Positions 1-8,670 are shown, counted from the first letter of the stretch. The stretch: 22,470 bases of DNA from JBDKTH01 sp964558295 (GCA_964558295.1 CAZLDQ010000090.1:1-22470); one strand, 5' to 3'. Numbers and translations are program-made. Notes: generated by a model not told the origin, from the letters alone.

Positions 1-11
1 CCAGAAACTTT

Positions 12-30
12 CCCCAAACGCTTTTTGGGG
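12..30. terminator. Short perfect hairpin at the window edge
   Basis: Seven-base arms CCCCAAA (12-18) and TTTGGGG (24-30) enclose a five-base loop. No clean T-tract follows on either strand, so termination of a gene left of the window is only a guess. It lies about 90 bases upstream of the first gene. Confidence 0.35.
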
Positions 31-122
31 CTTGTTGACGAAACGCACATGCGGCCTCGCTTCCGTTCCCACTTCGTATGCCAAGAGTTCGAGTCATCGC
101 CCCGTAGTCGTCAGGAGTCTTC

Positions 123-2501
123 ATGCGTTTCTTTACGGTGTTCCCTCTAGCCTTGAGCCTCGGGGCTTTGTTGATTGCGTCTCCCCGCGCGTGTGTTGGC
201 AATCCCCAAAATCGGGAAGCGGCGATCGAGAAGGCGCTCGGCCAATATGGCCCCTTCTGGCGGCGGCTCGATCACGACGGCCCCTACCAGACCATGGGCG
301 CTCGCACGCTGCTGAGCTACGCCCTCCTCTTGTGCGAAGCCCGGCAGTTCCCCGAGCGGATCGAACGACTCTTCGAGCTGGCCACGCAGATGCAGGACCG
401 CGATCCGACAAGCCCGACCTATGGGAATCTCAAATGGTCGTGGCGCGACCCGGGCGTGACCGACCAGAACGCCGTCGAGTTCTGCGTGCAGGATGGCCTG
501 CCGATCTGGCTCAGACACCGCGACTGGTTGCCGGAGCCCTCGAGGCAGTCGCTCAAAACGCTGCTGGTCCATGCAATCGAAGGCTGCCTGCGTCATCGCC
601 CGCCGGCTGGCTACACCAACATCGCCCTGCTCAACGCGGGCAATCTGATCGTCCTGGGCGAAACCTTCTCGCGCTCCGAGATTGCCGAAGAAGGCTATCG
701 GCGATTGGACGCCTTCTTGCTCTGGACCTGGGCATTTGGCATCCAGGAGTACGACAGCCCAACGTATTATGGCATCGACCTCGATGGGCTTTTGTTCATC
801 CACTCCTACGCTCAGCGTGATTCCGCCCGCCAACAGGCGGCTGCTTTGTTGGACCTCTTCTGGACCGATATCGCCCTGAACTGGTTCGCCCCGGCCAGCC
901 GCTTGGCAGGGGCCCAGAGCCGCACCTACGACTACCCGTGCGGACTGGGCTACCTGCATCGGCACCTGCTCATGGAGGGTTGGCTGAGTGACAACGCCAC
1001 AGGGAACGGCGGCCCCGAGGTCGACCCACGGGTGAAGTTCGACGGCAGACTGTGGCGTCCCCCTACCCCGCTGCGCGAGATGAACCTGACCCGCTATCCA
1101 CGACTCGTTCGCCAGTCGTGGGGCGTCAAACAACGTGAGACACGCACTCACGCCGTCTATCTCGACGTGACGCTCAGTTGCGCCGGAGCCTGCTACGGAT
1201 TGCACGACATGCCCTTGACCGTCGATCTCCCAGGTGACCCAAACGAAGTTCGCGGCTATTTCATCGCCGACGGACGCCAGGACCCCTACGGCCTCGATCG
1301 CTACGAATCCAGCTCCGCCCGACACCGCAAGGCCTTGCACTTGCAACCCTTCTGGGCGGGGGCCCAACGTGGACGCGACGCCCTGGGACTGGCCGTCTTC
1401 CGTCCGGAGGACGTAGCCAACGCCGTCGTCACGAACCTCCAAAGCCATTTCGTGCTGCGTCGCGACGTAGACGGCCTCTGGCTGCGAGGAGAGCCCGTTC
1501 CACTTCCCCCAGGCGAACCCGAAGAGCCAGCCCGACTGCCGGTGGCCTTCGGCGATTCACTGGTGCTTCGCCTGGGGTCGGCCGCCGTGGGGGTTCGATT
1601 GCTCTGGGCTCGCGCACAAGATGGCTCGCCCGCGGCTGCGGTCCTGGTAGACGACCCAACCTGCCAGACCCTTCGGCTGACCGTAAGCCACAAGAGCGAT
1701 TGCCCCACCACGGAACCCGGCGCAGCGTTCTGGGTGCGAATCGGCAGCGGACTGAAGACCGACGCGGAGTTCGATGCCTGGCGCGCACGGTTTGAACACG
1801 AACCGCGATCCGTTTACCAGGTCAGCGGCAGCCGGCTCCATTTTGAGGTGTCGGGCGAGGACGGCCCCGTCTCAGTGACTGCCGACGCCCCTTACGGCCC
1901 CCACGGGCTGGTACGATTACAGCCCGAGCCCACGAGGGCCCTGCTTGAACTCGACGGCCTTGAAATCGGCCGTCCCAAACTGGCCATCGTGGAGCCGATC
2001 CGTTCCCTCATCGCACAGGCCAATCCCCTCGAACCGATCCAGGTTCCGCCCGAAGGCGGCGTCTATCGAGAGGCGGAGCAAGGACTCGTGTTTTATGAGA
2101 TGACCACCGCCGCAGACTCGCAAGCCTCTGCCGCCCGTTACATCTGGCAGCCACCGCCGGCCGAGCGGCGCCGCACGGCCGGCAGCGTCTATTGGCCGCT
2201 CGACGTAACCAAAGCCGGACGCTACTACCTCTGGGCCCGCGTAAGAGCCCCGAATCAGGAAAGCGATTCTTTCCACGTCACTTTGTTCGACGGCGACGAG
2301 AAGCGTCTGGGTACGTGGCATCTTCGCGTCAATCCCGACTGGATCTGGCAATGCTTCACCACAGACCAATCCTGGACCCCCACGCCAATCGATCTGCCCA
2401 CCGGACGCTGCTGGCTTCAGTTGCGTCCCCGCGAGCCAGGGGCGAAAATCGATTGTCTGTTCGTCACGTCCGATCCGGCCCAACGTCCCGATCGTAGCTG
2501 A
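123..2501 (+). CDS. Secreted heparinase/polysaccharide-lyase-like protein with C-terminal carbohydrate-binding-like domain
   Basis: A 792-residue protein with an N-terminal Sec signal (Arg2, hydrophobic core about residues 4-20, likely cleavage near ACVG about residue 26), so it should act outside the cytoplasm. The first ~300 residues are helical and rich in Trp, Tyr and Asp (for example EYDSPTYYGIDLDG and DLFWTDIALNWFAP), resembling the alpha/alpha-toroid of heparinase II/III- and alginate-lyase-like proteins. The middle looks beta-rich. The last ~150 residues begin YREAEQG and contain AGRYYLWARV, the pattern of CBM6/CBM35-like modules. The ATG has an AGGAG ribosome site at 113-117, five bases away. 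A sodium:solute symporter starts 53 bases downstream, suggesting that a released product is imported. I cannot name a substrate or identify catalytic residues with confidence; a non-catalytic binding protein is the alternative. Coding reality is near certain, function is inference. Confidence 0.75.
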   Translation: MRFFTVFPLALSLGALLIASPRACVGNPQNREAAIEKALGQYGPFWRRLDHDGPYQTMGARTLLSYALLLCEARQFPERIERLFELATQMQDRDPTSPTYGNLKWSWRDPGVTDQNAVEFCVQDGLPIWLRHRDWLPEPSRQSLKTLLVHAIEGCLRHRPPAGYTNIALLNAGNLIVLGETFSRSEIAEEGYRRLDAFLLWTWAFGIQEYDSPTYYGIDLDGLLFIHSYAQRDSARQQAAALLDLFWTDIALNWFAPASRLAGAQSRTYDYPCGLGYLHRHLLMEGWLSDNATGNGGPEVDPRVKFDGRLWRPPTPLREMNLTRYPRLVRQSWGVKQRETRTHAVYLDVTLSCAGACYGLHDMPLTVDLPGDPNEVRGYFIADGRQDPYGLDRYESSSARHRKALHLQPFWAGAQRGRDALGLAVFRPEDVANAVVTNLQSHFVLRRDVDGLWLRGEPVPLPPGEPEEPARLPVAFGDSLVLRLGSAAVGVRLLWARAQDGSPAAAVLVDDPTCQTLRLTVSHKSDCPTTEPGAAFWVRIGSGLKTDAEFDAWRARFEHEPRSVYQVSGSRLHFEVSGEDGPVSVTADAPYGPHGLVRLQPEPTRALLELDGLEIGRPKLAIVEPIRSLIAQANPLEPIQVPPEGGVYREAEQGLVFYEMTTAADSQASAARYIWQPPPAERRRTAGSVYWPLDVTKAGRYYLWARVRAPNQESDSFHVTLFDGDEKRLGTWHLRVNPDWIWQCFTTDQSWTPTPIDLPTGRCWLQLRPREPGAKIDCLFVTSDPAQRPDRS

Positions 2502-2554
2502 AACCGATACGTCCACTTCGCATTTTGGATTCTCGCGTCCTCCAAGGAATTCAA

Positions 2555-4255
2555 ATGATGACTGCCCCCAACGCCGTGTTCACCTCGCTCGACTGGCTCG
2601 TCCTGGTCGGCTACTTCGCCGGCATTACAGCCTTTGGCCTTTGGATGGCGCGACGGATTCGAACCAGCGGCGGCTACTTTCTTGGCGACCGAAAGCTGCC
2701 GTGGTGGGTGATGGTCGGGCAGTCGTTCGGCACGGGTACCCATGCCGAGAACCCCGTGGCCCAAGCTGGAGCCACTTACCAGTTCGGTTTCGCCACGATC
2801 TGGTACCAGTGGAAGAACCTGCTCATCACCCCCTTCTACTGGTTGATGGCTCCCTGGTATCGTCGTTGCGAGCGAACCACGATCGGCGAGATGGTCGGCG
2901 ACCGCTACGGCCCTGGGTTGGCCCTCTTGTACACCCTGTTTGCTCTCTCCTATTTCGTCTTTAACCAAGGAGCAATGCTCAAGGGGGCCGGCAAAGCGAT
3001 CTCCGTGGCTACCGGCGGCGAGTTGATCTCGGCCAACGGCGTGGTCGTGATGATGGTCGGCGCCTTCTTGCTCTACAGTTTCTTCGGCGGGCTCGTCGCC
3101 TCAGCCTACACCGATTTCATCCAAGGCTTCTTGATCCTCCTGATGTCGTTCATGCTTATCCCCGCCGGCCTGCATGCGGTCGGCGGATTCTCCGGAATGC
3201 GGGAGACCCTCCGCCCCGAATTCTTCCATCTCTACAGCGAGGTCAGCGGCGTCGGGGGGTTCATGATCGCCATGCTCACGCTCAACGGCCTGATCGGCAT
3301 CACCGCGCAGCCCCACATCCTGACGATGAACGCCACCGGAAACACCGAACGGGCCGGACGCATCGGCCAGACCTACGGCTCGATGGTCAAACGGTTCTGC
3401 ACCATCGGCTGGGCCTTCACCGGCCTGATCGTCGCCGCGATGGTCGTACAGCAGGAGATCGTCTTGGAAGACAAGGAACATGCCTTCGGCTTCGCCTGCC
3501 TCCACCTCTTGGTTCCGGGGCTCACCGGTCTGATGGTCGCCTGTATCCTGGCCGCCAACATGTCGACCTGTTCCAACTTCATGGTCAACGCCGGCGCGCT
3601 GTTCACGCGGAATATCTACCAAGGCTATATGCGTCCCAACGCCAGCGACAAGGAACTCTTGGCCGTCGGACGACTCTCGGGGTTGGCCTTGACCATGCTC
3701 GGCGTCGGCTTCGCCCTGATCGTCGATCAGGTCCTCGACGCCTTCCTCTTCAACGAAACGCTCCCCTGCCTGTTTGGGATCATGATCCTTGGCGGCATTC
3801 TCTGGAAGCGGGCCAACCGCTACGGAGCCGTGGCGGCCAGCCTCGGGTCGCTGATCGTCTACTACGCGATCAACTACGCCGCCACCGGTGAATTGAAGAT
3901 CGTCTACAAGTGGCTGCCCGCCCCGTTTGCTTGGTCAATGCTTGCCGGAACGCTGGCCTTTATCGTCGTCAGCTTGTTGACTCCGCCGGAAGACAAGGAA
4001 CGGGTCGAACAGTTCTTCGACAACATGAACCGTTCCAGCGACGGCGAGAGCCTGCCCGACGGGAAATCGAAACCCCTGGCCGCCGAGCGAGGTCAGGACC
4101 TCCTCCTCTTGGACCTGCCCGGCTGGTTCACCGCCGCCCGCTGGCGAGGTTTCTTCTTCCGGTATCGGGAAGATCTGATCGGTTTCGCGTTGGCCTGGAT
4201 CGCCGTGGGACTTTTGGTGCTCACCGCCTGGGGCTTGATGCAACTCGGCAAGTAG
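2555..4255 (+). CDS. Sodium:solute symporter (SSS family)
   Basis: A 566-residue integral membrane protein with many hydrophobic segments, length and layout typical of the solute:sodium symporter family (sodium-driven import of sugars, amino acids or similar). Family-like features include the N-terminal membrane start LDWLVLVGYFAGITAFGLW, the FLGDRKLPWW motif after the first helix, the GEMVGDRYG cytoplasmic segment, and the SAYTDFIQGFLILL stretch. A charged loop near residues 475-520 precedes the final helix. An in-frame TTG at 2525 would add ten residues, but the ATG at 2555 (or the adjacent one at 2558) has AAGGA at 2544-2548 with good spacing, so I chose it. It follows the secreted polysaccharide-active-looking gene by 53 bases on the same strand, so the substrate may be a breakdown product of that enzyme. 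Substrate cannot be read from sequence. Confidence 0.9.
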   Translation: MMTAPNAVFTSLDWLVLVGYFAGITAFGLWMARRIRTSGGYFLGDRKLPWWVMVGQSFGTGTHAENPVAQAGATYQFGFATIWYQWKNLLITPFYWLMAPWYRRCERTTIGEMVGDRYGPGLALLYTLFALSYFVFNQGAMLKGAGKAISVATGGELISANGVVVMMVGAFLLYSFFGGLVASAYTDFIQGFLILLMSFMLIPAGLHAVGGFSGMRETLRPEFFHLYSEVSGVGGFMIAMLTLNGLIGITAQPHILTMNATGNTERAGRIGQTYGSMVKRFCTIGWAFTGLIVAAMVVQQEIVLEDKEHAFGFACLHLLVPGLTGLMVACILAANMSTCSNFMVNAGALFTRNIYQGYMRPNASDKELLAVGRLSGLALTMLGVGFALIVDQVLDAFLFNETLPCLFGIMILGGILWKRANRYGAVAASLGSLIVYYAINYAATGELKIVYKWLPAPFAWSMLAGTLAFIVVSLLTPPEDKERVEQFFDNMNRSSDGESLPDGKSKPLAAERGQDLLLLDLPGWFTAARWRGFFFRYREDLIGFALAWIAVGLLVLTAWGLMQLGK

Positions 4256-4260
4256 CGATT

Positions 4261-4305
4261 AGCCGGCGAACTTGCTCGCCGTGTTGCGCAGCAAGCTCGC
4301 CGGTT
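4261..4305. terminator. Inverted repeat between convergent genes, possible bidirectional terminator
   Basis: Arms at 4263-4276 (CCGGCGAACTTGCT) and 4290-4303 (AGCAAGCTCGCCGG) pair over 14 bases with one mismatch, with a 13-base loop. It fills the 69-base gap between the converging symporter and ArsG-like genes. It lacks a T-tract, so it may be a REP-like element or a Rho-independent stop of weak type. Confidence 0.5.
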
Positions 4306-4324
4306 CAATGCGGTCGCCCGATAA

Positions 4325-5080
4325 TCACACGACCTCGAACACATATTTCAACGAGAAGTAGACTCCCAGCAGCACAAAGATCCAACCGGTCAACTGCCGG
4401 GCCCACCACTCAATCTTCGCCAGCGCGTTGTAGGTCTTTCCCACGGATTGAGCACTGTAGGACAACAAAAAGGCTACCAAGAGTACGGGGACTGCCGTGC
4501 CAATGCCATAGACAAGAGGCAATACGAGCGTTCCACCGGGCAATGACGTCTCGGGCAGGCTGATGCCCACCTTGGTCAGAATCGCCGTGATGCCTCCGGC
4601 CTCGGCCCCCATCATCAAGGCCACCAGGCCGAAGAACCAAGCGGCCGAGGTTGGACAAAACGACATGGCAAAGAGTACACCGAGAAGCAAGGCCCCCCAG
4701 ATGCCCATCGTGTCAATTCGTTTCTGCATCTTGTCGCTCATCATCGCGCCGCCGATGCTCGTGGTGATCAATCCCACCAAGAACATCCCAAGCAACAAGA
4801 ATACCGGAGCCAATACGAGCTGCATGTACTTCTGCAAGAAGACCGAGACCATCGGAATCGACATTGCGGTGCTGGTCAGCAAGACGGCCAAGGCCAGGTA
4901 GAGCAGGCAACGCCCCAGAGTATACAACATTCCGGCATGGAGCACGGAACGCGAGTTTCCCACGCGGCGCCCCACATAGGAGATCGCGGCAATATTCGTC
5001 GCCAGCGGACAAGGGCTGATCGACGTCAACACGCCCAAGTAGAAGGCGGCGGTGGTGTAGAGCAGATAGGTAACCATCAT
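4325..5080 (-). CDS. ArsG/CcdA-like membrane protein (DsbD transmembrane family)
   Basis: A 251-residue protein with about six hydrophobic segments. It carries two membrane cysteines in the arrangement of CcdA/DsbD electron conduits: Cys24 in ISPCPLATNIAAISYVGRR and Cys142 in SFCPTSAAWFFG. The SPCPLATNIAAISY signature is what I recall for ArsG-family proteins, described as efflux permeases for trivalent aromatic arsenicals in arsEFG operons. Two readings remain: an arsenical exporter, or a CcdA-type protein passing electrons across the membrane to the exported CPTC proteins encoded just upstream. The start lies one base past the stop of the preceding ArsF-like gene (5082-5084), indicating translational coupling; a second ATG follows at 5077. 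It is the last gene of the minus-strand operon. Confidence 0.8.
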   Translation of the reverse strand: MMVTYLLYTTAAFYLGVLTSISPCPLATNIAAISYVGRRVGNSRSVLHAGMLYTLGRCLLYLALAVLLTSTAMSIPMVSVFLQKYMQLVLAPVFLLLGMFLVGLITTSIGGAMMSDKMQKRIDTMGIWGALLLGVLFAMSFCPTSAAWFFGLVALMMGAEAGGITAILTKVGISLPETSLPGGTLVLPLVYGIGTAVPVLLVAFLLSYSAQSVGKTYNALAKIEWWARQLTGWIFVLLGVYFSLKYVFEVV

Positions 5081-5081
5081 G

Positions 5082-5507
5082 CTACTTCAAGTAATCCCGG
5101 ACATTCCCTTGCACGTATTCAATGAAGGCCGCCTTGTCGCGCGACTTCATCCATATCTCCTTCAAGTTCTTATATTCCGCGACCTTGTTGCCGGCGACGC
5201 GAGCCACAATGAGCGTGGGACCTGTAATTCCGTAGCCTTGCGTGAAGGCAGAATTCTTTGCATCCTCAAAGTTGATGAAGTGCATCGAGAGCTTACCGGC
5301 CTTGATCTCCTGTGCAAACCCGCCCATCACGGCTTCCTCCGTGTAGCTCCCCATCTTCTGGCAAGTCGGGCAACGCTGCGTGCGATGGAAATACATCACC
5401 ACGACGCGATCCGCCGAAGCGTCGGCGGCCCAAACGCCGGTCGGGAACATCGACGCCAGAAACCCGGCAGCCGCCAAAACCACCACAATCAGGGTCGCGT
5501 GTCTCAT
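5082..5507 (-). CDS. ArsF-like exported thioredoxin-fold protein, copy 1
   Basis: A 141-residue protein with a signal peptide (hydrophobic core residues 5-20, likely cleavage after VWA at residue 27). The mature part is a thioredoxin fold: strand RVVVMYFH, redox motif CPTC at residues 46-49, and the cis-proline segment ITGPTLIV near residue 97. The long RTQRCPTCQKM context and the short domain match what I recall as the ArsF family of arsEFG operons (nitroreductase-associated subunit), rather than ordinary thioredoxin (WCGPC). GTG at 5510 is in frame, but ATG 5507 sits seven bases after AAGGAGA (5515-5521), so I chose 5507. Its stop nearly abuts the ArsG-like gene. It probably works in the cell envelope as the soluble redox partner of that membrane protein. 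Reductive function is inference. Confidence 0.8.
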   Translation of the reverse strand: MRHATLIVVVLAAAGFLASMFPTGVWAADASADRVVVMYFHRTQRCPTCQKMGSYTEEAVMGGFAQEIKAGKLSMHFINFEDAKNSAFTQGYGITGPTLIVARVAGNKVAEYKNLKEIWMKSRDKAAFIEYVQGNVRDYLK

Positions 5508-5538
5508 CACTTGGTCTCCTTTTCAATCAAGATCCGTT

Positions 5539-6186
5539 TTACTTGGGAAGCGGAAGATCGGCCGAGGACGACGGAACCGGCAATTTGGCCGGTAGCGGCG
5601 GCATCGCCGCTTCCTCTTCCTTCGGCACCACCGGCGCGGACTCCTGCCCCACGTCCAGCATTCGTTGAATCGCGTTGCTGACAAACGCACCAAACTCCAG
5701 CTTGTCCCCCACCAGCCCCCACACCTCGTCGAGTCGTTTCCAATCCTGAATCTGGCCGTCCTTCATCCGCGCCACGACAACAACGGGCATCAGGATCTCA
5801 AATTTCTCGACAAACGGCGCCCCGGCGGGTTGCTCGTAGTTGAGTACCTTCCAGACAATCTCCCCCCGTTTCAACTGGGAGGCAAACTGTGTTTGAACCA
5901 CCTCGTGGGATTGTGCTTCAATCGCCTGGCAGGTTGGACAACGTTTGTTGCCGTGGAAATAGTAGACGACCACCCCATCACGGATGGCCTCACTCTCGCC
6001 GGCATTTCCTGGCGACGAGACAATTCCGCCCTGGGAACGAATTCCCCGAAGCTCCTCGACAATCGCCAACAGGTGCGGTTCCAGCCGCGCGGCCCCCTGC
6101 TGGTCCATCGATCGAGCAATCAAGACTACAAGAGTCGCTGAAAACAGCGAGATCAGACAGACGGCCACCGCGTTCTTTAGCTCCAT
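5539..6186 (-). CDS. ArsF-like membrane-anchored thioredoxin-fold protein, copy 2
   Basis: A 215-residue relative of the neighbouring ArsF-like protein. An uncleaved N-terminal anchor (hydrophobic residues 5-24) is followed by a helical linker, then the thioredoxin fold: strand DGVVVYYFHGN, motif CPTC at residues 83-86, cis-proline ILMPVVVV near 134. A Pro/Ala/Glu-rich low-complexity tail occupies the last ~35 residues. The match KRCPTCQ versus QRCPTCQ and the shared spacing show common ancestry with copy 1, but the linker and tail are unique. ATG 6186 has GAGGAG at 6194-6199 with seven-base spacing; an in-frame upstream start at 6237 lacks support. It lies 31 bases upstream of copy 1. A division of labour between a tethered and a soluble copy is plausible but inferred. 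Confidence 0.78.
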   Translation of the reverse strand: MELKNAVAVCLISLFSATLVVLIARSMDQQGAARLEPHLLAIVEELRGIRSQGGIVSSPGNAGESEAIRDGVVVYYFHGNKRCPTCQAIEAQSHEVVQTQFASQLKRGEIVWKVLNYEQPAGAPFVEKFEILMPVVVVARMKDGQIQDWKRLDEVWGLVGDKLEFGAFVSNAIQRMLDVGQESAPVVPKEEEAAMPPLPAKLPVPSSSADLPLPK

Positions 6187-6264
6187 GCCATTACTCCTCG
6201 CTCGGCTTGCCCGATGATTCCACCAAAACAGAATCATACGGCAACATCTGGTGCCGCAGCCGTC

Positions 6265-6290
6265 TCGCCTGCAAGATCAAGAGCAGGCGA
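6265..6290 (-). other. Intra-operon perfect hairpin
   Basis: Eight-base perfect arms TCGCCTGC (6265-6272) and GCAGGCGA (6283-6290) with a ten-base loop lie in the 130-base gap between the DGC-domain gene and ArsF-like copy 2. No T-tract follows on the minus strand, so RNA processing or stabilisation is likelier than termination. Confidence 0.4.
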
Positions 6291-6316
6291 AACGTCTGCA
6301 CCGTCGACATCCTCCC

Positions 6317-6703
6317 TCAGCAGGCCAGCCGGGCCTTGCCCTGGGCAACCACTTTTGTAATCCGTTCTTCGGTGACCGGCGAATTGCCCTTCTGCATCCC
6401 CAGATCAGTCAGCCGAAGATGCTCAAACTGGGTAAAACCTGCCTGCTCAAGCGTTTTCCGCGCACAGTCCAAGGGGCAACCGTCGATGGCGAGGATCGTC
6501 TGTGCCGCTTGGCTAGTCGCCACAATCCCGCTCACCCGGCCACCGATTCCAGCCAGACAATACATCTTCCCGGCTCCTTCGGCTGTCAACTGCCGAGCCG
6601 CTACGTCGCTGATCTGTCCCACATCGGCCGCGCCTGAGCAAGCGAAGATCAGCTTGGGGGCCGCACTACATCCACAGTCACACGACTTCTGGGCTTCTGC
6701 CAT
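6317..6703 (-). CDS. DGC-domain putative zinc-binding protein
   Basis: A 128-residue cytoplasmic protein with the features of the DGC domain family, which is named after a conserved Asp-Gly-Cys. Visible are FACSGAADVGQISD (Cys22), MYCLAGIGG (Cys49), and LAIDGCPLDCA (DGC at 74-76, Cys80), the expected spacing of the four metal-binding cysteines. An extra cysteine-rich head (SCDCGC, residues 8-12) and a C-terminal Cys are present. The start has AGGAG about seven bases upstream. The family is often seen near metal, arsenic and redox genes, but its reaction is unknown; a metal or metalloid sensor, chaperone or thiol donor would fit. It sits between the small thioredoxin gene and the ArsF-like pair, with gaps of about 130-150 bases on each side. 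Confidence 0.85.
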   Translation of the reverse strand: MAEAQKSCDCGCSAAPKLIFACSGAADVGQISDVAARQLTAEGAGKMYCLAGIGGRVSGIVATSQAAQTILAIDGCPLDCARKTLEQAGFTQFEHLRLTDLGMQKGNSPVTEERITKVVAQGKARLAC

Positions 6704-6849
6704 CCGTATTCTCCTGAGTTAGGCCTGCGAATCCACGAAACGTGCGCGGAAGGGGGCGGGGGTGGGATTCAGGAATTCGCGGTTCAGAAACCGGACCCCA
6801 GAACACCCCTAACTGACTCCCCCTGCGTTGCCCCCTGTCCCATGCCGCA

Positions 6850-7086
6850 CTACGCCAACAGCTTCTTGAGTTCCTCGACCGACGGCACTTTGCCAACGAC
6901 CTTCACTTCGCCGTCCACAGCCAAAGCCGGGGTCATCAGCACGCCAAAACCGGCGATCACGCTGATGTCGGTAATCTTTTCCACCAAGGCCTCGATGCCC
7001 AATTCCTTCACGGCCGCTTCCGCATGTTCCTTCAGCTTTGCGCACTTCGGGCACCCCGGCCCCAACACTTGAATCAGCTTCGACAT
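6850..7086 (-). CDS. Small thioredoxin/glutaredoxin-like protein (redox-active disulfide protein 2 family)
   Basis: A 78-residue single-domain thioredoxin fold: strand KLIQVLGPG, active-site CPKC at residues 12-15, cis-proline MTPALAVDGEV near residue 53, and end EELKKLLA. This is the size and pattern of the TM0996/MTH895 small disulfide protein family, which frequently accompanies COG0701 permeases and ArsR regulators. An in-frame ATG at 7104 would add six residues, but ATG 7086 has AAGGAG six bases upstream, so I chose it. It lies 66 bases downstream of the permease and is presumably a cytoplasmic thiol carrier delivering electrons or metal to the permease or the operon's enzymes. Confidence 0.88.
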   Translation of the reverse strand: MSKLIQVLGPGCPKCAKLKEHAEAAVKELGIEALVEKITDISVIAGFGVLMTPALAVDGEVKVVGKVPSVEELKKLLA

Positions 7087-7152
7087 CGTCAACTCCTTCC
7101 TCATCCCTGTTGATAGTAGATGAACTCACCGCCCCATTCTAACACTCCTCGC

Positions 7153-8644
7153 TCAAACGACAAACGCGCCGTAGGTCATCCCCACCAGCGTGCTCATTCC
7201 AACAATCAGCAAGACAAACACGGCCGTCTTCTTGAATCCAAGCACCGAATAGATTACCGCAATGCTCGGCAATGACAGAGCCGGCCCAGCCAACAGGAGT
7301 GCCAAAGCAGGGCCATCCCCCATGCCAAGGCTCCGGAGTGCTTGCAGAATGGGAATTTCCGTCAACGTGGCGAAATACCAGAGCGCTCCCGTCAGCGAGG
7401 CGATGAAGTTCGCCATGAGCCCATTCCCGCCGACCCAACGACCCACATACTCCGGCGGCAACAGCGTAGCCACAAAGCCGGTGATAAACACGCCTCCGAA
7501 CAGCAGCGGAATGATCTGCTTGGCGAAAAACCACGTGTTCCCCATCCACTCCGAAACCTCGTCTCGATCAAACCACATCCAAACCATGCCCAACACAGCA
7601 ATCGCCCAAACGGCGGCGATGTACCAGCGGATCCGGTAGATGTCCATCGTCCACTCGTAGCCTTCCGACACCACCTGCCGAACCGAGTCCGGGGCAATCA
7701 CACTCCGTGGCAAGGTGAACTGGGTTCCCTTGTTCAGTCCTCCCACCGGCTCGCGCAACTGGAGCGTCAGATCCCCCGTGGTCTCCTCCATCACGTCGAC
7801 CTTCAACTCCGCGTTTTCCGGAAGCTGCGCCGTTCCACCCCGGACCAGCGAGACGGTCGGAGCACCGTTGACTTGAAGAACCGTGCTGCTCGGATTCGCC
7901 CAGTCGCTGAACACGAGAAACGCGATCATGCTGACGAAGAACAAGCCGATCTGCCACCCGGCGTGTTTCGACGCCGGAGGCTCGGGCATCTGCATTGCAG
8001 CAACCGTGCGGGCTGTCTCGTCTTTGCGGAAGATGATCGCCATCAGCACGCCAATCACGATACTGAAGACCACAGCCCCGATGATCCTCGCCACACCGAG
8101 TTGGAGGCCCAACACACTGGCCGTCAGAAAGATGGCCATCACGTTGATCGCTGGCCCCGAGTAGAGGACCGCCGCCGCCGGCCCCCGCCCCCCCCCCCCC
8201 CGCCGCGCCGCGGGGGCCGGGCGGCGCCGCGGGCCCGCGCGCCCCGCGCGGCCGCGACCCGGTCGACGACCAGCCGGCGGCGGTGCCGCGCGGCGGGGCN
8301 NNNNNNNNNCCCACGCGATAAATCCCGGCAAACATCGGCAACACGCTGCACGAACAGACGGCTAATACGGTACCCGCCACGGAGGCCACGCTATAGGCCT
8401 CGACCTTATTGGCCCGTGGCCCGAGGTGCCTCAGCACGGCATCTTTGGAAAGGAAGGTGGCAATGGCGCCAGCGATGAACATCGCCGGCACGACGCAGCC
8501 CAGCGTATGCTGCCGCGCATACCACTGAAGCATCTTGAAGGCTTCCAGAATCGCCGTTTGGATCTTCGGATCGGTCACCGGCAGGAAATAGGCGACGAGA
8601 AAAATCGTCACAATCGCAGCGAAAACCTTCCCGTCCTTGCTCAT
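7153..8644 (-). CDS. COG0701/DUF318-type permease, interrupted by scaffold gap
   Basis: Two halves of one membrane permease lie in different frames on either side of a 10-N gap. The N-terminal ~111 residues (8644 down to 8310) begin MSKDGKVFAAI and contain the CSCSVLP motif typical of these permeases, ending at GIYRVG. The C-terminal ~343 residues (about 8183 down to 7153) resume at GPAAAVLYSGPAINVMA and run through about six membrane segments, with a polar extracytoplasmic loop between about 7660 and 7900 (Thr/Glu/Leu-rich, RGGTAQLPENAEL). In the family the two halves should be separated by only a few residues, so the gene was probably intact in the organism and the break is an assembly fault. 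ATG 8644 has GGAGGTG at 8649-8655. Relatives export metals or arsenicals and often follow an ArsR gene, as here. The substrate is not readable. Confidence 0.82.
8184..8309. other. Assembly gap with G/C-only artefactual flank
   Basis: Ten Ns (8300-8309) are preceded by about 115 bases of almost pure G and C with a 14-C run, unlike anything else in the window. It falls inside the permease gene at a point where the protein family leaves room for only a few residues, and the reading frame differs on the two sides. I read it as low-quality sequence at a contig end, not as biology. Confidence 0.85.
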
Positions 8645-8670
8645 CAGACACCTCCGCAAAGCGACACGCC

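Noticed and set aside
147..1448. 433-residue open frame on the minus strand opposite the first gene
   Set aside because: Shadow of a GC-rich coding sequence; the plus-strand frame has a signal peptide, ribosome site and domain structure, the minus frame has none.
8290..8351. Possible programmed frameshift or mobile insertion in the permease
   Set aside because: The break coincides with an N gap and G/C-only junk, so an assembly fault is the simpler explanation.
7342..8478. 378-residue plus-strand open frame across the N gap
   Set aside because: Antisense to the permease, His/Arg-rich and Pro-rich, and spans the artefactual G/C-only stretch.
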